The notes: generated by a model from the sequence alone, not told the origin. A stretch of 64,000 nucleotides of DNA from Megascapheus bottae (GCA_024803745.1 JANJXV010000006.1:46221001-46285000), one strand, 5' to 3'. Shown: positions 32,994 through 45,091, numbered from the stretch's first letter. A program made the numbers and translations.

Positions 32994-33040
32994 TGTGTGT
33001 GTATGTGTGTGTGTGAATGTGTGTGTGGTGGTGGTGGTGG
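32994..33040 (+). repeat. (GT)n / (GGT)n microsatellite
   Basis: TG dinucleotides interrupted by ATG and AATG, then GGT triplets. Confidence 0.93.
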
Positions 33041-33045
33041 TATAG

Positions 33046-33284
33046 TGATGGTCCTGTGGCTTGAACTCAAGGCTTGGATGCTGTTTCTGTCCATAGGCTT
33101 CTTTTGCTCAAGATTAGTGAACTACCACTTGAGCCACAACTCCACTTCAAGCTTTTGGTGGTTAACTGGATATAAAAGTTGCATAGATTTTCCTACCTGG
33201 ACTGGCTTTGAACCATGATCCTCAAATCTTAGCTTCTTGTGTAGGTAGGATTACAGGCATGCATGAGCCACAAAACCTGGCTTA
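33046..33284 (-). mobile_element. B1-Geo SINE
   Basis: ctgtggcttgaactcaaggc, ggtggttaactggatataaa, ggattacaggcatgcatgag. Confidence 0.83.
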
Positions 33285-33303
33285 ATTTTTCTTTTTTTTT
33301 TTT

Positions 33304-33580
33304 TCCGAGCACAGTGCCTCATACCTGTAATCCTAGCTACTCTAGAGGCTGAGATCTGAGGATCAAAGTTCAAAGCCAGCCCAGGCACAAAAGAACCTGA
33401 GACTCTTATCTCCAGTTTAGCTCTAGAAAACGGGAAGTGGGGCTTGACTCAGGGTAGGACAGTAGTGTTGAACTGAAAAGCTCAGGGACAATGCTCATGC
33501 CCAGGGGTAGGGTGGTAGCCTTGATACAAATTGCTCAGGGACAGCCCAGGCCCTGAGTTCAAGCCCCTTGACCCATAGGC
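33304..33580 (+). mobile_element. B1-Geo SINE with duplicated right-half segment
   Basis: As in the copy at 14508, the right half restarts at cccaggggtagggtggtag after about 50 bp, giving a B1-Geo-Geo arrangement with the same junction. Confidence 0.83.
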
Positions 33581-33841
33581 ATGAGCCTGAGTGCTAGCTT
33601 TGAGCACAAAAGTTCAAGGCTGCAGTATTCACTTAGGAGAATTCACTTAGACAATCCAAATATTCAAAGCAATACAGAGGGGGGCAGGGAACAAGTGTTT
33701 GAGGTATAATGCTGACCATCAAATTAAACTACAGAGCCATAGTATTAAAAACAGTATAGTACTGCTCTAAAGTACACATGAAGACCTGTGCAACAGATTA
33801 AAAGACCCAGAAATGAATCCAGGCAAATACAGCTATCTAAC

Positions 33842-34035
33842 TTTTTTTTCCAGTCCTAGATCTTGAACATAGGGCCTGGGCACTTTCCTTGGGCTTTCTC
33901 AAGGCTAGAGCTCTCCCACATGAGCCACAGCACCACTTCTGGCTTTTTTCTGTGTATGTGGTACCAAGGAATCGGACTTGGGTTTTCGTGCATGCTAGGC
34001 AAGCACTCTACCACTAGGCCAAACTCCCAGACTAG
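33842..34035 (-). mobile_element. IDL-Geo SINE
   Basis: Eight-T start, complete reverse dimer. Flanks agctatctaactttttt and agctatctaacttttta give a good target duplication. Confidence 0.9.
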
Positions 34036-34131
34036 AGCTATCTAACTTTTTACAATAACTTTGATGGATGTTTGTCCACCTGTTTGATAATCTGAGAGAC
34101 CCTGCTTTTCCTAGAGGAAAGCAAAAGTATG

Positions 34132-34206
34132 ATGTAGAGAAGTAGCTCAGTGGTAGAATACTTGCTTAATGTGTATGAGGTCCTGGGTTCAATCCTTAGC
34201 ACTCAA
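34132..34206 (+). mobile_element. ID-like monomer
   Basis: agtagctcagtggtagaata with B box gggttcaatcc and end agcactcaatg. Close to tRNA-Ala organisation, but no cloverleaf acceptor pairing is evident, so not a tRNA gene. Confidence 0.75.
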
Positions 34207-35500
34207 TGAGGGGACACCCAGTATTTAAACGCATTCCTCTTTTTCCCATTTCTTCTTTACCACCAAAGCAGCAAAGGCTTACAAAATTACACCTCCACCC
34301 CAAGCCTCTGTCTCCTCAGGTTTCAAGCCTGATTATACAGGTGACAACTTGCTTTGCTCTTGGGATTCTCAAAGGTGTCCAAGCTTCCCATCCCACCTCC
34401 AATCATACCCCTTACTTGGTTTGCTTCAATGGACCTCAAACTTGATGCACTACTCATCCAGTTGCACAAGGCTGAAAACATTAGTAACCTCACCTCCCTC
34501 TCACTCATACCTCACTGTGTTAAGGTTCTGTCTTCCTTTCTTACCCATTTCCTTTAATGAGAGATTTTAATTCTTTTTCCCCTTCCCTTCCCTTCCTTTT
34601 TCTCCTTTTCCCTCTCCTTCTCTCTCTCCACTTGAGCCATGCCCCAAATGCTTTTTGCCTTCATTTTAGAAACATTAATTATTATTGTATTATAATAGAA
34701 TATATATTATGATAGAGGCAATATACAGAGGGGTTACCATTGTGCTTTAGTTTTTCTGATGAGGTTTCATGTTTTTTCCTTGACTAGGCTTGGACCACCA
34801 TCCTAAATTACAAGGTATAAACCATCATGCCAAGGCCTGTGAACCATATTTATTCTAATAACCTCTTAGCAATCTACCAAGAACTCTTCTAACCTCAGCC
34901 AAACTTATTTATCATGTTAAAGCAAAAGTAAAAATTTTTTTGCCAGTAGTGGGGCTTGAACTCAGGGTCTGAGCACTGTTCTTGGCTTTCTTAAGGCTAG
35001 AGCTCTACCACTTGAAAAACAGCATCACTTCCAGCTTTTTCTATGTATATGGTACTGAGGAATCAAACTGTGTCTTCATGCATACTAGGAAACACTCTAC
35101 CATTAGGCCAAAACTCCTGGCCTCAAGATTTTTAATACATATCAAACTCCTTCACCCTCCATTATCATACATACTTCGCATAGAGAGCTGATTTGAAATA
35201 CTCTTCCTCTCCTCCTTAGTTAACTCCAACTTCTTCACATCAGTTTTCTGTAACACTTTCCTTCGTCTCATGACTAGGTTAAACCCACTGTCTCCCAGCA
35301 CTTTTCCCATCTCTTTTAAAGTGCTCATCCTATTGTATGATGAAATAAAGTTGCATTATTATATTGTCTCATTTACTAGCTTAAAGTCATATAATGGATA
35401 TGTCTAATTTTTTTCATTGTATTCAAACACATAGCACGTTGTCTTGTACATTGTATTATCTCAAGAACTTTTTAATGGGTAAATAAATGCATAAATTAAA
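34207..35500 (+). mobile_element. LINE-2 (L2), ancient, interrupted
   Basis: Pyrimidine-rich L2 body (cctctgtctcctcaggtttc ... tgcttcaatggacctcaaac), interrupted by an L1/B1 scrap near 34700-34850 and a reverse IDL-Geo at 34937, then L2 3' features: ttctgtaacactttccttcg, acacatagcacgttgtcttg, gggtaaataaatgcataaa. Confidence 0.6.
34937..35127 (-). mobile_element. IDL-Geo SINE inside L2
   Basis: ttttttgccagtagtggggc start, 5' end ccattaggccaaaactcctg. Confidence 0.85.
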
Positions 35501-36299
35501 ATGTAAATAAGCAGCATAAAATCGTTTCTCACAAATAGGACACTAATCAAGTATCTTCTTCAACATTTGAAAAAACTGCTTAGCACATAGCAGATATTCA
35601 ATTTTGTAAAAAAAAAAATCTATCTGCTGTCTAGCTTTTCATGATGTCAACATCTGCAGTCTGTTCTTTATTTATGGAAAGTGGTACCAAAGTAATGTAG
35701 TTTGCTTCCACAGTGCTAATAATGAAATGTTTTTCTTTTTGCTTTGTGTAAATTTAGAAGGATATCACAAGACATATCAGGCCAAATGAAAGCAAAATTT
35801 CCACTCTGCAAGTTGGACAGGATGTGCAGGGACCATGTATATATCTTCCTATTAAACAGATGTTCTACTATTTAGTCTTAAGGTCCACATCAAGACAGTT
35901 CAAGAATGAAAATTCTAAATTCAGACCAAAGAATTAGGATTTCAAGCTTAGCTTCCTCAATGTGTGAGTGAGACACTCAAAGGGATAGAAGTGTTTAATC
36001 TGCATGAGTTCACATAAGGACATATCCCAATAAGGAAAAGCTGTTTGGCATATGATTGTTTTATAGAAACAGTGTGAAGAGAATTGTTTGGCACTGCTTG
36101 CACATGACAGACTCACAACAATTCTTTTCTTTAAATATGAAGCCCCAAATCATATCTAAAGGCGTTCCCTACCAAGATTGCTTAGTTAGTCCACATAGAA
36201 ATGAGCAGAAGCCTGGAAGTTAGCACCCTTAGCTCTCCTCAGATAAACACTTCCTCTCCCATTTATTAAGATGCTGGTCCAGACACTTCCTGTTTCTGT
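35501..36299. other. No gene recognised
   Basis: No SINE. The frames seen are short. Confidence 0.5.
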
Positions 36300-36440
36300 C
36301 CCATTTCTTTGTCACTAATTAGCTCTGTGGCCTCTGTGGCTCTTACAAGGTCCCCAGTGCTTCCTATGTAAAATGAGAGGGTTGGCTATTCTAAGTTGTT
36401 AATGTCTCTTCCAGTGACTCCTTTGATTCAGGCCTGAATT
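36300..36440 (+). mobile_element. MIR-like SINE, old
   Basis: tcactaattagctctgtggc, aaaatgagagggttggctat and tctcttccagtgactcctt follow the MIR-type core order. Confidence 0.5.
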
Positions 36441-36833
36441 CCTGCCAGCTGACTGCATTTATTAACTCACCTACATGTTTAGTTCCATGACATGAGCAGT
36501 TAGCAAAGAGGATCCCTCCTCCCAGGAAGGAGCCATTCATAGAAGGAATTTATGTGACCTTATTAAAGTGAGCAGAGAGAAACCTATCTTCCCTAACCAC
36601 CTCTCCTCCAGGGGCATAAGCAGCCTCACAATGGGAACTGGCAAGACCAGTGGGGAGAAAGACAAGCATCTGAGGTAAGAAGCTGCCTTGAGAGTTATGA
36701 GGTGATAAGGCCCCAGTCCACATGGGCCAGGTTTCCCTTCCCACTGCTATGCTCTCAGCGTGCCACCCCCACCCATCCCCCGTCCCACTCAAATGAAGAA
36801 TCAAGACTTCCATGCCACATTTGTCCTTGTTTT

Positions 36834-37061
36834 TTTAGCCAGGCCTGGGGCTTGAACTCTGAGCCTGGGCCCTGTCCCTGGGCTCCTTTGGCTCAAGGCT
36901 AGTTCTCTAGCTGAAACACAGAGCCACTTCCGTTTTTTTTCTGTGATTAATTGGATGAGAGTCTCAGAGTTTTCTGCCAGGCTGGCTTAGAGCCATGATC
37001 CTCAGATCTCAGTCTCCTGAGTAGCTAGGATTACAAACATGAGCCACAAGTGCCTGGCCTA
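36834..37061 (-). mobile_element. B1-Geo SINE
   Basis: ccaggcctggggcttgaact start, gattacaaacatgagccaca end. Sequence between 36441 and 36833 is unassigned. Confidence 0.83.
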
Positions 37062-37106
37062 GCATGTTTCATAGGCAACTCTTCCTGCACTAACAAAAAC
37101 ATGTAA

Positions 37107-37394
37107 GCCAGGTGCCCATGGCTTACACCTACCCACACAGGAGGGAGGCAAGGATCTGAGGACTGTGGTTGTAAGCTTGGGCAGGAAAGACCAATTGATC
37201 ACCTAAAAGTAAAACCGCAGCTCAAAGTGGTAGAGTGCTAGCTTTGAGCAAAAAAGCTCCAGGACATTGCCCTGGCCCTGAGTTCGAGCATCACAGACAA
37301 CAAGCACAAAAGAAAAAGAAAGACAGAAAGAAAGACCAGAAGGAAGGAAGGAAGGAAGGAAGGAAGGAAGGAAGGAAGGAAGGAAGGAAGGAAG
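37107..37394 (+). mobile_element. B1-Geo SINE ending in (GGAA)n
   Basis: Diverged body to about 37305; tail changes from AAAG to about 55 bp of GGAA. Confidence 0.8.
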
Positions 37395-37395
37395 G

Positions 37396-37582
37396 GAGCT
37401 GGGAGTTTGGCCTCGTGGTAGAGTGCTTGCCTCAAATGCATGAATCCCTGGGTTCAATTCCTCAGTACCACATATACAGAAAAAGCCCGAAGTGGTGCTG
37501 TGGCTCAAGAAGCAGAGCACTAGTCTTAAGCAGAAGTGCTCAGGCCCTGAATTTAAGCCCCAGGGATGGGAGAAAAAAAAAA
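37396..37582 (+). mobile_element. IDL-Geo SINE
   Basis: agctgggagtttggcctcgt start immediately after the GGAA tract; A-tail of 11. Confidence 0.87.
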
Positions 37583-37593
37583 ATCTCTTGAGT

Positions 37594-37879
37594 TAAGCCA
37601 GATGCTGGTGACTCACACCTGTAATCCTAGCTACTCCAGAGGCTGAGATCTGAGGATCACTGTTCAAAGCCAGCCCAGGCACTAAAGACTGTGAAACTCT
37701 TATTTCCAGTTAACCACCAGAAAACTAAAAGTGGTGCTGTGGCTTAAGTGGTAGAGTGGTAGCCTTGAGCTGGAGAGCTCAAGGATAGTGTCCAGGCCCA
37801 GAGTTCAAGCCCCACAACCAAAAAAAAGAAGAGAGAGAGGCGGGGAGGAAGGAAGGAAGAGAGGAGGGAGGGAGGGATG

Positions 37880-37955
<76 letters not shown>
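37594..37955 (+). mobile_element. B1-Geo SINE ending in (GA)n
   Basis: Complete dimer to about 37826, then GGGA/GA repeats for about 130 bp. Confidence 0.9.
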
Positions 37956-37960
<5 letters not shown>

Positions 37961-38058
37961 GGACAGTATTATCGCAAGTAAATTTTGGCAGGGCTATCTA
38001 TTCATAATGCAGCCAGGGGCACTGGGATCAGAAGCAAAGGAAACCGATACAAACACAG

Positions 38059-38065
38059 TGTGTGT

Positions 38066-38103
<38 letters not shown>

Positions 38104-38160
38104 GAGATTTGAACTCAGCACTTTGAGCTTGCTAGGTTGACACTGAGCCTTTCAGTTATT
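38059..38160 (+). repeat. (GT)n microsatellite and reverse ID scrap
   Basis: About 40 bp of TG with one C, followed by gatttgaactcagcactttg, a reverse ID-like remnant. Confidence 0.75.
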
Positions 38161-38199
38161 GACTCATGCCTCCAACCACAAAAAAACTCTGAAGAAGGA

Positions 38200-39163
38200 G
38201 GCAAAGGTGATTACACTGGTGGAAGCCAGCAGTCCTAGAGAGATCGATCTATGGAACAAAGCCCTCAAAGTAAGACCAGATACTGTGAAAATATTACAGG
38301 AAGGAGCAGGGGAAACTCTAAGCATTCTAGACCCAGAGGAAACTTCCTAAACAAAGATACAGAATTACAACAGATCAAAGAAGCACTGTGTAAATGGGGT
38401 TGTATCAAACTGAAGAGCTTCTGTTTAGCACAGGACATAGCTAGCAAGAAAAATAGAAAACCCACATAATAAGAGAAAATCTTCACTAACTGAACATTAG
38501 AGCAGGATCTCACGTCTAAAATACACTTAGAGCTCAAAAAATTAAACCTCCAAAAAATAAACTATCAAAAACTCAACAATCGGGAGGGAATGTGGGAGAA
38601 AGTGTGTATCAATGTTTAAGAAGTAATGTACCCACTACTGACAAATGTAACTGTTACACCTCTATATGTTACCCTGACAATAAAATACAATTAAAAAAAA
38701 CTCAACAACCCACACAATAAATGGGCTAATTTATTAGAGGGAGACTTCTCATAGGAAGAAAAACAAGGATGGCCAATAGACACATGCAGAAGGGTTCAAC
38801 ATCTCTGGCCATAAAACAAATGTAAATCAAAACAATATTGAGATTCTACCTCACTCTGGTCATTGTCAGGAAAACTAACAATAACAAATGTTGTCAGGAA
38901 TGTAGCCAAAAGGGAACACTACTACACTGTTAGTAGGAATGTAGCTTGTTCAACAACTCTGGAAAGCAGTATGGAGGTTCCTTAAATGACTAAACATAGA
39001 GCTTGTCTATGACCCAGCAATTACACTCCTGAACATTCATCCAACAGGTAACAGCACACTAAAGCCACCAGTACAATCATGTTTATCACAGCATTATTTA
39101 CCATAGCCAAGATATGGAATTAACCTAGATGTCCTTCAGTGGATGATGGATCAAGAAAATGTG

Positions 39164-39195
<32 letters not shown>

Positions 39196-39820
39196 TCTAC
39201 TAGTTCATCAGAAATAATGATAGTGTACCACTGGTAAGGAAATGGAAAGACTTGGAAAATATCATATTGAGTGAGGTAAGCCAGAGCCAAAGGAACACAG
39301 GATGCATCATTTTCCTCTTTTGTGGTAACTAGACTGTGCCTATAAATCTACAAGTAAACACACTAAAAATATAAATAACACTAGAACATGATAAATTATC
39401 TAGCACCCTAGTCATTAATATACAGAGGCCAAAGGAGGCTACACATAGGAATGGTGAACAAAAGTGCAATAGCTATGTGCAGCTGATCATATAAAATAAT
39501 ATTCTATGAAGTGAACTACAAGAAGAATTTTTTCAGTTGCCATTGTTGCTGTTTTGTTTTCTTTTCCTTTTGTCTTGTTTGTTCATTTGTTTGTATTTGG
39601 GAAGGTAAGGGAGGGCACATAAAAGGTGGAATAAGGATGAATAAATACAACAGTGATACCCACTAGACACTGTGGAAAATGAAATGGATATCTTATGCAT
39701 GAGGACAGGAGGGAAAAGTGGGAGAGAGTGATGGAAAGGGAGACATGGCTCCAAAAGAATTGCTATGATTGTGCCTGATTCCTAAAACTCTAACCCCTTT
39801 CTATATCAACTACACAAAAA
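38200..39820 (+). mobile_element. LINE-1 3' half, old, plus strand
   Basis: Conceptual + translation of 38250-38470 in two frames matches the L1 ORF2 C-terminal region (VRPDTVKILQEGAGETL, then KWGCIKLKSF). Further degraded ORF2 pieces run to about 39290 (ctatgacccagcaattacac; ggatcaagaaaatgtgatat), then the 3' UTR. Many frameshifts and stops. A TA microsatellite (39164-39195) and a nested L1 tail interrupt it. Confidence 0.8.
38580..38695 (+). mobile_element. Short L1 3'-end insertion nested in L1
   Basis: Target duplication aaaaactcaacaa at 38567-38579 and 38696-38708. The insert ends atgttaccctgacaataaaa and A-tail. Confidence 0.82.
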
Positions 39821-39826
39821 GTTTGA

Positions 39827-39911
39827 GAGAGAGAGAGAGAGAGAGGTTGATCCATGGGGTCTATGAGTTCAAGACCAGCCTGGGTAACATGGGGACCATT
39901 CTAAAAAAAAA
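39827..39911 (+). mobile_element. (GA)n and B1 3' half
   Basis: A GA tract to 39845, then gagttcaagaccagcctggg and an A-rich tail: the 3' half of a 7SL-derived monomer. Confidence 0.65.
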
Positions 39912-39988
39912 GAAAAGGAATAAAGACAAGAAGGAAGGATGAGAAGAGAAGGAATAAGTAAAATGAAATAAATGAAAAAGAATGGATG

Positions 39989-40338
39989 AACCCAGAGTTT
40001 GGCCTCATGGTAGAGTGCTTGCCTAGAATGCATGAAGACCTGGCTTCAATTCCTCGGTACCACATATATAGAAAAGCCAGAAGTGGTGCTGTGGCTCAAG
40101 TGGTAGAGCACTTGTGAAGGAAAGAAAAAAAGGAAGGAAGGAAGGAAGGAAGGAAGGAAGGAAGGAAGGAAGGAAGAAAGAAGGAAGGAAGGAAGGAAGG
40201 AAGGAAGGAAGGAAGGAAGGAAGGAAGGAAGGAAGGAAGGAAGGAAGGAAAGAAAGAAAGAAAGAAAGAAAGGGAAAGAAAGAAAGGGAAAGAAAGAAAG
40301 AAAAGGAAAGAAAGAAAGAAAAGAAAGAAGAATGGAAA
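39989..40338 (+). mobile_element. Truncated IDL-Geo SINE ending in (GGAA)n/(GAAA)n
   Basis: SINE is lost after gtggtagagcacttg (40112). About 225 bp of GGAA and GAAA units follow; frames across it are artefacts. Confidence 0.92.
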
Positions 40339-40601
40339 GGAGAACATGATATAGAAGAAAAGGAGACATGACTTCAAGTAGCCTCATTGCTTTGTGCATC
40401 CTTCTACCACAGAAAGACACTTCCTTTTTCCCTTTCCACATGAGGCGTTTTGTCTCCTGTTCAAGACTTTACCTTGGTTAGCACGACCGATATCGACTTG
40501 CTGCTATATAGGCTATAAAGTTTTGTTCGACTAACCTAGAAGAGATTTTAAATGTAATATTTTTACCTTGTTTTACATGAGAGCCTTGTAAAGGATAGTA
40601 T

Positions 40602-40709
40602 TTTTTGTTTTGTTTTAACAGGATCTTGCTGAATAGCCTAGGTAGCCTTCAGCTCCTACCTCAGCTGCCCAGTCCTGGAATTACAGGCTGCAGTACCACA
40701 TCTAGTTCA
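40602..40709 (-). mobile_element. B1 monomer
   Basis: aacaggatcttgctgaatag, ggtagccttcagctcctacc, cctggaattacaggctgcag. Confidence 0.72.
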
Positions 40710-40716
40710 TTTTTAT

Positions 40717-40907
40717 TTTTTTGCCAGTCCTGGGAACTGCACTCAGGGTCTAGGTACTGTCCTTGGGCTTTCCTCAAGACTAGCGCTCTACCACTTGAAC
40801 TTCAGCACCACTTCCAGCTTTTCTATTACATGTGGTACTAAGGAATTGAACCTGGGTCTTCGTGAATGCTAGGCAAGCACTCTACCATGAGATCAAACTC
40901 CCAGCCT
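40717..40907 (-). mobile_element. IDL-Geo SINE
   Basis: tttttttgccagtcctggga start; 5' end gcaagcactctaccatgaga. Confidence 0.87.
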
Positions 40908-43026
40908 GGTTCATATTATTCTAATGTTGCTCAAAATAAGACATGTAAAAATAATTTTCAAATGTAGTTATTTACAATTATACAATCTCTAAAATGTGGT
41001 AAAATATAGTTTGCTTAAGATAAATATTGATACTCTTAGAGGAGGACCACAAAGGCACAAGGTCTATGTGCCTCTGATCATATAAAATAATAGTTACTGA
41101 AACAAACTCCAGGAAAACAAAACAAAAGAAATATTGAAAATTGGCTATTTCATACTCTGTCCCTTCTTGGACAAACATTTCGTTGACTACCTTGGGACTC
41201 ATGTTTGCCTCTGTAAATGGAATCACAGGTTGATTTAAATAATGTGGTTAAAGAGAACTTTGGTCTTGAAAATCCACAATATGAGCTCATGCTTGCAGTA
41301 TCTAGTCCAACAAGTTTATGTTGAATATTTTTAGCCTAAGCCAAGTTCTAGTAGTATGCAAATAACACATAATCCTTCTGGCCACACTACTTACATTAAA
41401 AAAGAAACCAAACAAACAGTGACTGTCTCCTATTGCGATGGGTGTCTTGAGGTTCTACTTGAAGATTCCTGAGTGACTGTGGGCAATGCCCTCATCTATT
41501 GAAGCATTATGGACAACACAGCATATGGATAATAACACTTGTAATTACTGGCAGCTTGCCACCCTCTTGGAAACTCCCAAGAGCAAAATGTTCCAAATGT
41601 CTATGCACAACTGTGCATTTGTTGATCAGATGACCAACACAAATATTAATGTACTCAAAATAAAACATCAGTTTTTATTTTTTTAATTTGATTTATCGTA
41701 GCTGTAAGTGAAACAGAATGTGTATATAGATATAGAACCTATTTGCATATAAAGGGCCACCATCAGTGCAAGTCAACATAGAAAAATGCATTGAAAATGA
41801 CTGAATCTTTCTTTTCAAACAAAATGATACTATTTTCCTTGGAAGGTAAATGTGTATTGCAATGATGGTGATTTATAAATCATATTTCAAATTGCTTAGA
41901 TTTTGGTGATCTAATGTCTAAAGTTCTATATTGACTGTTCCTCCTGTTCCTCACTGCATTATAAATTAAATCTCTTGATTTTCTTTTGAAAGCCTTTGTC
42001 TGGACTTCCTTCTGGGCATCCTATTTTTATATAGCATATTTTTTGACAATCTGAAATCTAAAACTCTGTGCCTATTTTTATCATTTCCATAGTAACTATG
42101 AGTTCAACACACTGTAAAACACTGAAGACAGAAACATATAGCTGGCTCTGGGAGTCAGCTGTACGTTTAATACTGATTCCATCGCTGCATCTTTGTAATG
42201 GAATTAACTGCTAGGGGGGAAAAAGTGACATAATATCCTGAGGAATTGCTCAAGATTCAATGGTAAAGACAAAGAATGGCCTAGACTGAAATCCAAATGG
42301 GAAGACAAAACAAGACCAAGTAGAGCCTCAGCAAAACAATAACTTGAGCAAAACAACTACATCCTCCAAGGGAGCAATTCCCCTTCCCAGGAGGAAATTC
42401 CCTGGAACTCTCCCTAGTCACTTGCAAAGTATGTTGTTATAGTAAGTATGTTGTCATACCCACCATCATAATCTTAAAATCCTTCCATGACAACTCTCTA
42501 TGTCCCATCCAATGGTTTCACAGAATTGTCCATTTTCTAGATAAAGACAACAGACTCCAACATGATATTTAGCCAAGGTGACAGTAACCCTGCCTGCAAG
42601 TACTGACCGCATGTTTATTTATCAGTCTCTCAGAACTTGTCATTACAGTGTTCAAGTATTCAACACATGAAACACAAGACAAGAGATTGCCACACACGTA
42701 CATGAATTACGAAGTCATAGTCTCATTGGCCAATGAGTCAGATAATTGAAATGAAAATAACATCAACAAAGCTTGTAAACTGAGCTAAATATTCAAGAAA
42801 ACAGTCGAAGCTTTGCCATGAGGAGGATAAACTTCTGGCCTAGAATCACAGAACCCTCCAGTTGGAAAGTACCTTCCAGGTTACCTAGTTCAGCCATTCA
42901 CTTGGTAAAGAATTTTTTTCCTAGTGTTCTTAACAAGTGGCTACACGGCCTTTCTTGATTCCTGTCTGGTGTGCTACTGAGTCCAAATGAGATTTTCTGA
43001 AACTTTCAATTATTCTCTTGTTCTTA
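40908..43026. other. Repeat-poor 2.1 kb, no gene recognised
   Basis: No SINE, one of the two longest clear stretches in the window, A/T rich. Small frames (up to 82 codons) have no support. Around 42840-42900 (agaaccctccagttggaaag) there may be an old mammal-wide repeat that I cannot name. Confidence 0.5.
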
Positions 43027-43114
43027 GAGCTTTAAGATAAATTCTGCCCTCTTTGTACTAGTACAGTTGGGAGCTTTAAGATAAATTCTGCCCTCTTTGA
43101 ACTAGTACAGTTGG
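43027..43114 (+). repeat. 44-bp tandem duplication
   Basis: Unit gagctttaagataaattctg... repeated twice head to tail (43027-43070, 43071-43114) with a single T/A difference. Confidence 0.97.
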
Positions 43115-43224
43115 TTTGGCAAAACACATTATAAAAATAATAGCAAGTATTATTGAGTCCTTGCTAAGTGCCAGGCTTTTGACTGGGTGTTTTAATATGA
43201 ACTATTTTATTTATGTAGTGATTA

Positions 43225-43395
43225 TGAACATAAACTCTGGTGCCCCACAGTCTGAGTTAGAATTCCAGCTCTGCCTAAACTTTTGACAAGCCATTTAATC
43301 TCTGTGTGCTACAGTTCTTCAGCTATCTAAAAAGGGATGGAAATAACTCCCTCCGGGGTTTAAGAATACTAACTGCCATACATAAAATGTTTAAA
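43225..43395 (+). mobile_element. MIR SINE
   Basis: ctctggtgccccacagtctg, agaattccagctctgcctaa, ctctgtgtgctacagttctt and ctatctaaaaagggatggaa follow the MIR consensus order. Confidence 0.75.
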
Positions 43396-43410
43396 ACTAC
43401 CTAAGGTGAG

Positions 43411-43645
43411 GGGTTGGGAGTTTGGCCTAGTGGTAGAGTGTTTGCCTAGCATGCATAAAGACCTGAGTTTGATTTCTTGGTACCACATACATAGAAAAAG
43501 CTGGAAGTGGTGCTGTGGCTCAAGTGGTAAAAGCACTAGGCCTTGAGAAAGCTCAAGGACAGTGCTCAGGCCCTGAGTTCAAGCACCAGGACTGGTAAAA
43601 AAAAAAAAAAAAGAAAAGGAAAAGGAAAAGGAAAAGATAAGAAAA
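43411..43645 (+). mobile_element. IDL-Geo SINE with AAAAGG tail
   Basis: Complete dimer to about 43612 with an A-tail that turns into GGAAAA units. Confidence 0.9.
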
Positions 43646-43650
43646 CTACA

Positions 43651-43882
43651 AATGTGGACAGTGATGACTCATCACGTCTGTAATCCTTGCTACTCGGGAG
43701 GCTGAGATCTGAGGGTTGTGCTTCAAATCCAGCATAGGTGAGAAAGTTCATGACATTCTTATCTCTAATTAGCCAGCAAAAACTAAAAGAGCTGTGACTC
43801 AAGTAGTAGAGCACAAACCTCAAGCCAAAAAGCTGAGTTTAAGCTAGGGCCCTGAGTTCAAGCCCTAGAACTGACAACCATC
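43651..43882 (+). mobile_element. B1-Geo SINE
   Basis: tgtaatccttgctactcggg left half; right half ends gttcaagccctagaactgac. Confidence 0.8.
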
Positions 43883-43911
43883 CCCCCCCACACACAAAAA
43901 AAACATATTTA

Positions 43912-44075
43912 AAGCCAAACATGGTGTTCATACATGTAGTCTCAATTAGGAGATAGGAGGATTGCAATGTTAGGAGATAGGGAGATTGAAAAATTAGCAT
44001 TAGGATTGCAATGCTGGCCTGGGCTATCTACTGAAACCTTGTCAGAAATGAACAGAAAGCAAAGAAAAAAAACAT
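43912..44075 (+). mobile_element. B1 monomer with internal duplication
   Basis: aggagataggaggattgcaa is repeated in altered form about 30 bp later; ends tgctggcctgggctatctac. Confidence 0.65.
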
Positions 44076-44137
44076 ATTATGAATATGAAGAAAGCTGCAG
44101 AAATATACTAGTCAGTGTTATTACTGTATCTTTCCTC

Positions 44138-44214
44138 TTGCAGTACTGAGGTTTAAATGTACAGTTTTGTATATGATACACAAGTGTTTCACCTCTGAAA
44201 TACATCCCCAGTCC
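44138..44214 (-). mobile_element. ID-like monomer
   Basis: gcagtactgaggtttaaatg through aatacatccccagtcct. Confidence 0.6.
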
Positions 44215-44532
44215 TACAATTTCTATTATGTTCCCATTTCATGGATAAGGAGTCTGAAGTTTAATAAGATGGCTGGACAACGTAAGTGGGCTTTTAAACT
44301 ATCATTGTAAAATCACACCAGAAATCAATTTATTACTTGAATTGTTTGTGATTTCTTGCATATTTACTATTGATTTACTATTGAATATTACTTTGGCATA
44401 CTGATCTATTTTTAAACAGATTTCATATCAGGAATTCTTTTCAGTGTTTGATGTGTTCTAAGAATTTACAACCCAAAGCACAACTTACCCCCAAAATATT
44501 TCTATTATTCTCACATGAAAATCATCTAATGT

Positions 44533-44729
44533 GGGCCAGGAGCGTGGCCTGGTGGTACAGTACTTGCCTAGCATGCACAGAGCCTTGGGTTAAATTCCTT
44601 GGTACCATACACACAGAAAAAGCCAGCAGTGGTTATGTGGCTCATGTGGCAGAGTGCTATCCCTGAGCAAAAGGTGTCTAAGAACAGTGCCCAGGCCCTG
44701 AGTTCAAGCCTCAGGGCTGGCAAAAAAAA
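44533..44729 (+). mobile_element. IDL-Geo SINE with target duplication
   Basis: aaaatcatctaatgt (44518-44532) is repeated with one change (aaaatcatctagtgt) at 44730-44744. Confidence 0.92.
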
Positions 44730-44799
44730 AAAATCATCTAGTGTTAAACCCAAAATAATATAAGGATAATAATATTACAAATGAACTAAGAATCATATA

Positions 44800-44945
44800 T
44801 TTGAGCTGAATATTGTGATATACACTTGTAATTTCAGCACTTGGGATACCAAAGCAGAAAACTTATGAGTTCAAGGCCAGCCTGGACTACATATTAGCTT
44901 CAAGTCCAGCTTGAGGTAGATAGTGAACTCTGTTTAAAAAACTCT
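44800..44945 (+). mobile_element. B1 monomer
   Basis: acttgtaatttcagcacttg, gagttcaaggccagcctgga and an A-rich end. Confidence 0.78.
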
Positions 44946-44965
44946 GTTAAAACACAAAAACATGG

Positions 44966-45045
44966 GCAACAGGGTGGATGGCCTAGTGGTAGAGTGCTTG
45001 CCTAGCATGTATGAAGGCCTGGGTTAGATCCTTGCTACACATACC
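44966..45045 (+). mobile_element. IDL-Geo SINE, 5' part (split by LTR)
   Basis: tggcctagtggtagagtgct and B box gggttagatcc, stopping at cacatacc where the solo LTR begins. Confidence 0.93.
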
Positions 45046-45054
45046 TGTTGAGGA

Positions 45055-45091
45055 CCGACTGTGGGGTCAGTGACTGACTGTGGGGTCAGTG
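45055..45091 (+). repeat. Direct duplication in LTR U3
   Basis: gactgtggggtcagtga occurs twice, separated by ct/ga boundary bases. Confidence 0.9.

Noticed and set aside
34132..34206. tRNA-Ala gene
   Set aside because: A and B boxes are present, but it looks like a dispersed ID-type SINE monomer with many relatives in the window and no evident acceptor-stem pairing.
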